NCBI GenBank assembly: GCA_013201155.1
Contig: CP053716.1
Location: 1,178,001 to 1,242,000 of the forward strand
Direction: 5' to 3'
From: Berryella wangjianweii
Lineage (GTDB): Bacteria; Actinomycetota; Coriobacteriia; Coriobacteriales; Eggerthellaceae
DNA: 64,000 nucleotides
Shown here: piece by piece, positions 57,788 through 64,000 of the stretch
Layout: each line of letters begins with the position of its first letter
How positions within the stretch are numbered: the first letter of the stretch is position 1
Made by a program: the position numbers and the translations under genes
The notes under the pieces: generated by a model
Databases searched by the model: none
Seen by the model: the letters and a program-made list of their open reading frames with translations, nothing else
What the model was told of the DNA's origin: nothing

Positions 57788-59023
57788 CTAGTAACGGTTG
57801 TCGAAGATGCGGCGCGTCTTCTTCTCGGAGCGCGGCAGCTCTCCGATCGACACGCCCTTGGCCTGCGGCGTCATGCCGATCTTCGCCTTGAAGATCGCCT
57901 CCAGGCTGCGCTCCACCTGCTCACGCTCCTCGCCCGTTGCCGCGGTTTCGAAGAACAGGGTGAGCACGTCGTGCCCCATCAGATGGTCGATCATCACCTG
58001 GTACTCCGACGAGGTGCCGTCGGTGAAGCGGATGACCTCCTCGATCTGGGCGGGGAACATGTTCACACCCTTCACCTTCACCATATCGTCGGTGCGGCCC
58101 GTGATGATGTCGATGCGCGGGTGCGGGCTGCCGCACTCGCAGGGCCCTGGTACCACGCGGCTCAGGTCGTGCGTGCGGAAGCGCACCAGCGGCGCGCCTT
58201 CCTTGCGCAGGGTGGTCAGGACGATCTCGCCCACCTGGCCATCGGGTACGGGCTCGCCCGTGACGGGGTCAACCACCTCCAGGTACACGTAGTCGGCCCA
58301 GATGTGCATGGCGCTGTCGGCCCTGCAGTTGATGCCGATGCCCGGGCCGTACACCTCGGTGAGGCCGTAGATGTCATACAGCTCCACCCCCAGCTCGCTG
58401 GCAATGCGGGCGCGCATCTTCTCGCCCCAGCGCTCGGAGCCGATGATGCCCTTGCGCAGGCATATCTGGTCGCCGATGCCGCGCCGCTCGATCTCTTCGG
58501 CCAGCAGCAGGGCATACGAGCTGGTGGCGCACAGCACCGTCGATTTCAGGTCAATCATCATCTGCAGCTGCTTGTCGGTGTTGCCGGGGCCCATCGGCAC
58601 CGCCATGGCGCCCAGGCGCTCGGCTCCCGCCTGAAAGCCGATGCCCGCCGTCCATAAACCGTATCCCGGGGTGATCTGCACGCGGTCGCGCGGCGTGAGC
58701 CCTGCGTACTGATAGCAACGGGCGAACATGCAGGCCCAATCGTCGATATCGCGCTGCGTGTACGGAATGATCACCGGCGTGCCAGTAGTTCCCGATGATG
58801 AGTGGATCCGCACGATCTTCTCATCAGGCACCGCCGCCAAGCCCAGCGGATAGGCCTGGCGCAGGTCGGCCTTGTCGGTGAAGGGAAGGCCGCTGAATTG
58901 AGCGGGAGAGGTGATGTCGGCAAGGTCGATATCACCGAACTTGCGCGCGTAGAACGGCGAGCGCTCCTTCAGCGTAGCCAGCGACGCGCTGATCGCCTCC
59001 CACTGAGCAGGGGTCATGGTCAT
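57788..59023 (-). CDS. paaK: Phenylacetate-CoA ligase family protein
   Basis: 411 residues from ATG 59023 (GAAGGAAG upstream). AMP-forming ligase motifs are SSSGTTGTPVIIPYT (P-loop), YGLTEVYGPGIG and the C-terminal GRTDDMVKVKGVNMFP. PaaK enzymes couple an aryl-acetate to CoA with ATP. It is encoded directly after the two indolepyruvate oxidoreductase genes, which make aryl-acetyl-CoA from aromatic 2-oxo acids, so it may run in reverse or in parallel to conserve energy as ATP. That coupling is inferred. The 20-bp gap to iorB suggests one operon. Confidence 0.9.
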   Translation of the reverse strand: MTMTPAQWEAISASLATLKERSPFYARKFGDIDLADITSPAQFSGLPFTDKADLRQAYPLGLAAVPDEKIVRIHSSSGTTGTPVIIPYTQRDIDDWACMFARCYQYAGLTPRDRVQITPGYGLWTAGIGFQAGAERLGAMAVPMGPGNTDKQLQMMIDLKSTVLCATSSYALLLAEEIERRGIGDQICLRKGIIGSERWGEKMRARIASELGVELYDIYGLTEVYGPGIGINCRADSAMHIWADYVYLEVVDPVTGEPVPDGQVGEIVLTTLRKEGAPLVRFRTHDLSRVVPGPCECGSPHPRIDIITGRTDDMVKVKGVNMFPAQIEEVIRFTDGTSSEYQVMIDHLMGHDVLTLFFETAATGEEREQVERSLEAIFKAKIGMTPQAKGVSIGELPRSEKKTRRIFDNRY

Positions 59024-59043
59024 GACGCTTCCTTCCTCGTCCC

Positions 59044-59664
59044 TTAGCTCCCACCGCGCAAGGCGGCCTGGCTTTCCTCGACAACATCGATGGCGTGCAG
59101 GTTCATGTCCACGAAGCGCGGGCGCACGCATGCACGCACGGCCTGACGCAGATCGTCCAGGCCCAGCGGAACGTCGGCATGCGCCAGGGCACAGGCCAGC
59201 AGCACCACGTTCAGGGCCTTTCGGCTTCCCACCCGCTGCAGCAAACGCTCATCGTCCACCAGCACCAGGCGCTGGGGGCACTGGCCGAAGGCGGTCTGCA
59301 GCATATCCAGCGGATTGGAGGCAACCGCGGCGCGGCGATCGAGGGCCACCGCCAGCGGCTGGATGGACGAGCGCGCCGAAACCAGCACGCCGTGCGGCCC
59401 CAGATAGACCAGCGTCCGCGCAGCTTCGATGGGCTCGAAGGCCACGATCAGGTCGGCGGAGCCGCGCGGCAAAAGCGGCGAGCTCACGCGCTGACCCGCG
59501 CTTGCCATGCGCACGTGCGACACCACGTTGCCGCCGCGCTGCGCCATGCCGATCGTCTCGGCAGTGCGCACCGCCCAGCCCCGCCCCTCGGCGGCCTGGG
59601 CAAGCAGCTTGGCGGCCAGCACCGTTCCCTGGCCCCCCACACCGGTAAGCAGCACATCAAGCAT
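59044..59664 (-). CDS. iorB: Indolepyruvate:ferredoxin oxidoreductase beta subunit
   Basis: 206 residues. The gamma-type 2-oxoacid oxidoreductase domain shows LLTGVGGQGTVLAAKLLAQAA, MAQRGGNVVSHVR and LVAFEP-like IVAFEPIEAARTL, all usual for IorB. It forms the catalytic complex with IorA, which carries thiamine pyrophosphate and iron-sulfur clusters. Its start overlaps the end of iorA by 8 bp. Confidence 0.92.
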   Translation of the reverse strand: MLDVLLTGVGGQGTVLAAKLLAQAAEGRGWAVRTAETIGMAQRGGNVVSHVRMASAGQRVSSPLLPRGSADLIVAFEPIEAARTLVYLGPHGVLVSARSSIQPLAVALDRRAAVASNPLDMLQTAFGQCPQRLVLVDDERLLQRVGSRKALNVVLLACALAHADVPLGLDDLRQAVRACVRPRFVDMNLHAIDVVEESQAALRGGS

Positions 59665-61807
59665 GCGAGGCCCCCTTGTCCTGATCGGCAGTCCGCGAGC
59701 CTGCGGGCACGAAGGCGTCGAAGGGGCACACCTGGGCGCACAGGTCGCACCCGAAGCAGAGGGTCTGATCGACATACGCCTGGCCCCGCCCCTTGCTGCG
59801 CGGGCCGTCAATGCCCGCATCGAAGCCGATTGCCGGGCAGCCGATCGAGGCGATGCACGTGCGGCAGCCGGTGCAGGCGCCCTGATCGACGCGCACGCTG
59901 GGCTGAGGATGGGCAACCTGAACGCACGGCGACACGAACAGCACCGCAGACGGGCCAGGGTGCTCAATCGCACGACGGGCGGCCTCGGTGGCCTTCTCCA
60001 GATCAAGCGGGTCGGCATGTGCGATCAGCTCGATGCCGTTGGCGCGCAGCTCGGCCTCGATGGACAGCGGCGGACGGCAAGCCCCCATAAGGGTGAGGCC
60101 CGTGCCCGGATGCGGTTGGGTGCCCGTCATGGCCGTGGTGGCGTTGTCCAGCACCACCACTGTGATGTCGTGACCGTTGTAGGCCGCGTTGGCCAGGCCC
60201 GGCAGTCCGCTGGCAAAGAACGTGGAGTCGCCGATGTAGGCGATGGCCTTGCGGTCGGGATGAACGACGGAGAATCCCTGCGCCATGGTGATGCCCGCGC
60301 CCATGCACAGACAGGTGTCGAGGGCGTCCAGCGGGTGCGCATTCCCCAAGGTATAGCAGCCGATGTCACCGCACAGCACGGCGGGGCGACGACCCAGGGC
60401 GCGCTTCACGGCAACGAAGCTGCCGCGATGCGGGCAGCCGGGGCACAGCGTGGGCGGGCGCGACGGCAGGTCGGGAATTGCATCCAGGTCAAGAGGGCTC
60501 GTGGGCGCGGGCGCGGCGCCCTCGTCAGACGACCCAGCCATAGAGCCTGCCACCAGGCCCTCAACCTCCAGCAGGCGGGCAATGCGCACGACGGCGTCAT
60601 CCACATCGTTCTCACCTCGGTCGCGCGTATGCCCAGTCAGCTTGCCCTGCACCTCGAACGCGCCATGCGTCTGCCCGGCCAGCCGCAGCAGCTCGTCTTC
60701 CAGCACGTGATCGAGCTCCTCGTACACCAAGACGGTGTCAAGGCCCCGAGCAAAGCGCTCCACCGCCGCCGCTGGGAAGGGGTACGCGGTTCCCACCTGC
60801 ATGAAGCGGAAGTGCGGCAAGCAGACCCCCCTGAGCCGAGCGCGCTGTTGAAGCATGGTCAGAGCATCCTGGGCGTAGGCCGCCGACACGCCGCCGGCAA
60901 GCACGCCCACGCGCGGCAGCCGCGCGCAATCGCGGTCTGCAGACGCGGCGCTTTCACGCCCACCGCCTTCCCAGCAGGGGTTGAAGGTCGCGCACACCGC
61001 GCCCGCCGCCTGCCGCGGTGCGTCCGCCACCCGCAGCGCCGCACCCGCCGCGCCCGCCGCACTGCCTTCACTGCCTTCACTGCCTTCACTGCCTTCAGCA
61101 GCCTCGCTCTTCGCCCCGTGATCGCATGCACTTGAAAACTCGCAAGCCATCTGGGCCAAGCGCTGGTTGATCTGACCATGGGCCTGATACGACCGCCGTG
61201 GGAAGATCACCCAGCGATCGGGGTCGCGCGCGAACCCGCCGTCGATCAGGGGATGCGCATGGGTTTCGGCGGGCACTTCGAAGAAGGCCGAGGCGTGGTC
61301 GATGCGCGTGGTGGGACGCACGATCACGGGCGTTCCGTAGCGCTCGGACAGCGCGAACGCCCCCTTTACCATCAGATAGGCCTGCTCAGGCGTAGCGGGG
61401 TCGAGCACCGGCACCTTGGCGAAGGCGGCGAAGCGGCGCGTGTCCTGCTCGGTCTGCGACGAGATGGGCCCTGGGTCATCGGCCACGACCAGCACCAGGC
61501 CGCCCACCACACCCACGTAGTTCTGGCTGAGCAGGGAATCGGCGGCCACGTTCAGCCCCACCTGCTTGCAGGTGAACAGGCAGCGGGCACCCGCCTCGGC
61601 CGCGCCGCCCAGCACCTCAAGGGCCACCTTCTCGTTGGTGGACCACTCCACATGCACCCCATGCGCCGCACCCGCCTGAACGCGGGCGGCGATGGTCTCG
61701 ATGATCTCGGATGATGGGGTGCCGGGGTATCCCGCAGCCACCCGCACGCCCGCCTCCAGAGCGGCGAGGGCCATAGCCTCGTTGCCCATCAACAGCTGTC
61801 GCGCCAT
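59657..61807 (-). CDS. iorA: Indolepyruvate:ferredoxin oxidoreductase alpha subunit
   Basis: 716 residues from ATG 61807. The N-terminal pyrimidine-binding part has GYPGTPSSEIIE and EWSTNEKVALEVLGGAA. The TPP-binding part has CPGCPHRG and GDIGCYTLG. The C-terminal ferredoxin module has two 4Fe-4S motifs (CTGCRTCIASIGCP and CFGCDLCAQVCP). It oxidises indolepyruvate and other aryl pyruvates to aryl-acetyl-CoA, reducing ferredoxin. An unusual Ser-Glu-Gly repeat with flanking Ala-rich sequence sits around residue 240-270, encoded by a 9-bp tandem repeat. It is a family-length protein apart from that insertion. Confidence 0.93.
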   Translation of the reverse strand: MARQLLMGNEAMALAALEAGVRVAAGYPGTPSSEIIETIAARVQAGAAHGVHVEWSTNEKVALEVLGGAAEAGARCLFTCKQVGLNVAADSLLSQNYVGVVGGLVLVVADDPGPISSQTEQDTRRFAAFAKVPVLDPATPEQAYLMVKGAFALSERYGTPVIVRPTTRIDHASAFFEVPAETHAHPLIDGGFARDPDRWVIFPRRSYQAHGQINQRLAQMACEFSSACDHGAKSEAAEGSEGSEGSEGSAAGAAGAALRVADAPRQAAGAVCATFNPCWEGGGRESAASADRDCARLPRVGVLAGGVSAAYAQDALTMLQQRARLRGVCLPHFRFMQVGTAYPFPAAAVERFARGLDTVLVYEELDHVLEDELLRLAGQTHGAFEVQGKLTGHTRDRGENDVDDAVVRIARLLEVEGLVAGSMAGSSDEGAAPAPTSPLDLDAIPDLPSRPPTLCPGCPHRGSFVAVKRALGRRPAVLCGDIGCYTLGNAHPLDALDTCLCMGAGITMAQGFSVVHPDRKAIAYIGDSTFFASGLPGLANAAYNGHDITVVVLDNATTAMTGTQPHPGTGLTLMGACRPPLSIEAELRANGIELIAHADPLDLEKATEAARRAIEHPGPSAVLFVSPCVQVAHPQPSVRVDQGACTGCRTCIASIGCPAIGFDAGIDGPRSKGRGQAYVDQTLCFGCDLCAQVCPFDAFVPAGSRTADQDKGASHA
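61062..61097. repeat. 9-bp tandem repeat, four copies, inside iorA
   Basis: CTGCCTTCA repeated four times without change, encoding Ser-Glu-Gly units on the minus strand. It is in frame, so copy-number change would not break the gene. Confidence 0.9.
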
Positions 61808-61867
61808 GCCTCGCCTACCTTGTCTTGCCGTGCTCCCCCCGCCCAACGCGCCCCCTGGCGCAGGCGG

Positions 61868-62332
61868 TTACTCCGCCATGCCGCGCTTGAACTGGATGAT
61901 CGTATCGCGCGCAGCGGAATCGGACGCTCCCAGAATCTGCGTGGCCAGAATGGCCGCGTTCTTGGTGCCGTTGATGGCCACGCAGGCCACGGGCACACCC
62001 GAGGGCATCTGCACCATCGACAGCAGCGAATCGAGACCGCCCAGGTCGCTGGTTTTCATGGGCACGGCGATCACGGGCAGCGGCGTGTAGGCCGCCACCA
62101 CGCCACCCAGATGCGCCGCCTTGCCGGCGGCCGCGATCACCACGCGCATACCGCGCTCGTGAGCCGAGGCGGCCCACTCGTGCACCACGGCGGGCTTGCG
62201 ATGCGCGCTGGCAACCTTCACCTCATAGGGAATGCCGAACTGATCCAGCTGGTCCATGCAGGGCTGCATGGCCGGCATGTCCGACTGCGACCCCATGATG
62301 ATGCCCACAAGCGGCGTGTCGTTCTGACTCAT
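61868..62332 (-). CDS. purE: 5-(carboxyamino)imidazole ribonucleotide mutase PurE
   Basis: 154 residues from ATG 62332 (AAAGGAA upstream), normal for class I PurE. GSQSDMPAMQPCMDQLDQFGI, SAHRKP (catalytic His), AAAGKAAHLGGVVA, PVIAVPM and GVPVACVAING are diagnostic. It moves the carboxyl group of N5-CAIR to give CAIR in purine synthesis, so PurK is expected elsewhere. It is 60 bp upstream of iorA on the same strand. Cotranscription is possible though functionally unexplained. Confidence 0.95.
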   Translation of the reverse strand: MSQNDTPLVGIIMGSQSDMPAMQPCMDQLDQFGIPYEVKVASAHRKPAVVHEWAASAHERGMRVVIAAAGKAAHLGGVVAAYTPLPVIAVPMKTSDLGGLDSLLSMVQMPSGVPVACVAINGTKNAAILATQILGASDSAARDTIIQFKRGMAE

Positions 62333-62654
62333 GCGGCTTCCTTTCGCTTCCACCACCTGCCTGCGCACCCATACCGCATGCGGCCGAGTGCGTCCCTATC
62401 CGCGTTTCCCCATTCTAGAGCACGGGAAGGGATACGAGGTCGCCTTGACAGCAGAATCCGGTAATGAAGCCGGACCTCGGAATGAAGGCCCGCTCGATTG
62501 CACGCGTCTGGCGTAGATGGCCACAACGACAGCAACCCCGTCCGCCCTTCGGCAAACGGGGTCGTTGAACATCTTTCTTGCACCGCTCTTGGCACAGCGA
62601 CAACCTCGCCGGCGCCGCAGGCAGCCGCATCAAGCGCTATCCAGCATACCGCTG
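62333..62654. other. Intergenic region with a hairpin
   Basis: 322 bp without a gene. ACCCCGT (62535-62541) pairs with ACGGGGT (62556-62562) around an inner CCG/CGG pair. It may terminate the CWB2 gene but lacks a T-run. The remainder would hold the purE promoter. Confidence 0.4.
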
Positions 62655-63992
62655 CTAAGCGGCAGGAGGCGCGCCTGGCTTAAAAATCGGCTGCTTATCA
62701 ACCGGGCCCAAATGAGACGCAACCTCATCGGGCACGGCAGCGGGGCCGCCGAACACGTATCCAGCCGCCTCATCCTTATGATCTGCAATAATCCGATCGA
62801 TGGCCTGAGTACGACCCGGCGCGCCCAGAATCAGAATGGAGTTGTTCTTTCCGCAGTAGGCTCCAGCGGCCAAGGCATCATACCAGTCTTCGGCGGTAGC
62901 CAGGCCCATAGGCCTCACGGTCATCCCTTCCTCAATCTCCCATTTCGCAATCTCCAGCGAAGTGTCCACTGCCGTAGCACCCCACAGCCGCTTCGCGAAG
63001 CGCGCGCCCAGCTGTGATTCCACCTCGGCAGGAACTGCGGCATCACCGCCAACCACGATCACCTCGGCAATTCCCAGGCGATCCATCACCGAAAGGCTCT
63101 CTGGGGTCAGGCGTCCCTGCGAATTGGTAAGAAAGATGGGCGACTTGGTAGCGTAGGCGTACGGGGCAATTGACAACGCATCATGGAACGAACCAGCCGT
63201 GGCGACAATGGCCCGGCCGCTACGAGCGCTGAGCTCTGCGGCTTTTCGAGCTGTCTCTTCGGCGTTAGCCCCGGCAACGCGGTCGATCTGCCCGTCAATG
63301 CAGGCTCGCACCTCATCTTCCACCTTCTGCGATATAGCCGCAGTTCCGCCCATAATCAGAACCTTGGTAGGCTGAAGGCGGGCCAACTCAGCACGAGCCT
63401 GGAACGAAAGCTCGTTCTTGTCGGTCAGAACCACGGGGGCCTCTTCCAGCCCAGCAAGCGAAGATGCCGAAAGCGCATCCCAGTAGCCCTCCATGGTGGC
63501 GAGCACCACCGTGCCGCTCGTCTCCGTGAAGCCCGCAGTGTTGCGCGAGATCATGGCCATAGTCCACAAGGCGTTCTTCCCGCCCACACGAGACCATGTG
63601 AAGGCTGGCTGGGGAAAGTACAGGTAATCAGGCTGAAATGCAGTTATGCTCAGACGCTCACGAACCTCGGATTCCACCTGATCCAAGCTCATGCCCTCAG
63701 GTATGGCAAGGGTAGCGTGCAGAGCACCGCCAGCTTCCCATAGTGCATGAGAGTCACCCCAGCCCAAGGCATCAATGCCTGCCTGGGCCTGATTCCTGGA
63801 CACGCCAGAATCGAAGGTAACGACGACCTTGCCCTCAAGATAATCTATTCCAGGCAGCAGGGCATCCCACTTGCCACCTCGATACGTTCCGCCCTCATCG
63901 GCGTAAGCCGCCAGCGGCAACGTAGGACAGAACAGAAGCGCGAAGCATGCAACCAGGCAAAGCTTAGAAGTAAGACCCGCCCCTCTTACCAT
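62655..63992 (-). CDS. Secreted CWB2-repeat protein with subtilase-propeptide-like N-terminus
   Basis: 445 residues. GGGAG precedes the ATG near the window edge. The signal peptide ends near AYADE. Residues ~50-130 (GKVVVTFDSGVSRNQAQAGIDALG...ERLSITAFQPDYLYFP) resemble the fervidolysin-type propeptide of S8 proteases, but no catalytic subtilase domain follows. About residues 165-440 are three CWB2 repeats (VLIMGGTAAISQKVEDEV, EVIVVGGDAAVPAEVESQL, YVFGGPAAVPDEVASHL) that bind wall polymers. It may be a shortened relative of cell-wall proteases, acting as a binder or inhibitor. Its job is unknown. Confidence 0.85.
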   Translation of the reverse strand: MVRGAGLTSKLCLVACFALLFCPTLPLAAYADEGGTYRGGKWDALLPGIDYLEGKVVVTFDSGVSRNQAQAGIDALGWGDSHALWEAGGALHATLAIPEGMSLDQVESEVRERLSITAFQPDYLYFPQPAFTWSRVGGKNALWTMAMISRNTAGFTETSGTVVLATMEGYWDALSASSLAGLEEAPVVLTDKNELSFQARAELARLQPTKVLIMGGTAAISQKVEDEVRACIDGQIDRVAGANAEETARKAAELSARSGRAIVATAGSFHDALSIAPYAYATKSPIFLTNSQGRLTPESLSVMDRLGIAEVIVVGGDAAVPAEVESQLGARFAKRLWGATAVDTSLEIAKWEIEEGMTVRPMGLATAEDWYDALAAGAYCGKNNSILILGAPGRTQAIDRIIADHKDEAAGYVFGGPAAVPDEVASHLGPVDKQPIFKPGAPPAA

Positions 63993-64000
63993 ATTCTCCC

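Overview
The window is high-GC DNA with a dense actinobacterial gene layout. Several features point to an anaerobic, gut-type Coriobacteriia bacterium of the Eggerthellaceae kind, although genus and species cannot be read from this sequence. They are a twelve-TM LuxR regulator beside a Tat-exported flavin reductase, an FhaA/FhaB/PstP/SEDS/PknB operon, secreted proteins with cell-wall-binding type 2 (CWB2) repeats, an indolepyruvate:ferredoxin oxidoreductase with an aryl-CoA ligase, FdhD, and LPXTG adhesins.

Layout. 1-3.1 kb: end of a CotH/CWB2 surface protein and an AstE/AspA-type deacylase. 3.2-9.4 kb: a dipeptide/nickel-type ABC importer on the minus strand, in which one permease and the substrate-binding protein share one open frame, with a divergent SAM methyltransferase. 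9.4-20.8 kb: an rRNA methylase, a SHIRT-repeat adhesin, a TDT transporter, a flavin reductase, a GNAT enzyme, a Fic protein behind an inverted-repeat array, an EamA exporter, and a Cna-B adhesin interrupted at a run of ten Gs. 21.5-31.2 kb: a 9.6-kb island inserted in the 3' half of an initiator-like tRNA-Met. It carries a type I restriction-modification operon with two hsdS genes, a tyrosine recombinase, a RAMA-like protein and an RHH protein, with a scrap of a VirD4-like coupling protein at its edge. 31.4-40.2 kb: housekeeping genes (CorC-type protein, MscL, ACT protein, FolE, XthA, RlmH, LCP ligase, fused MurT-GatD). 40.2-46.4 kb: a candidate small RNA, tRNA-Thr, LuxR regulator, flavin reductase, FdhD. 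46.6-54.4 kb: the FHA/phosphatase/SEDS-PBP/kinase cell-wall control operon. 54.5-64 kb: tRNA-Arg, a lipoprotein, an NhaC antiporter, the PurE/IorAB/PaaK cluster and a second CWB2 protein.

Themes. Cell-wall synthesis and its control recur: the MurT-GatD fusion amidates lipid II, LCP attaches wall polymers, the SEDS-bPBP fusion polymerises and cross-links glycan, and PknB/PstP/FHA proteins set its activity. Variable surface and defence functions form the second theme: a probable phase-variable adhesin, repeat-length-variable adhesins, and a restriction system whose first target-recognition domain is bracketed, in both hsdS genes, by copies of one 15-bp motif. That last arrangement is the most interesting candidate system here.
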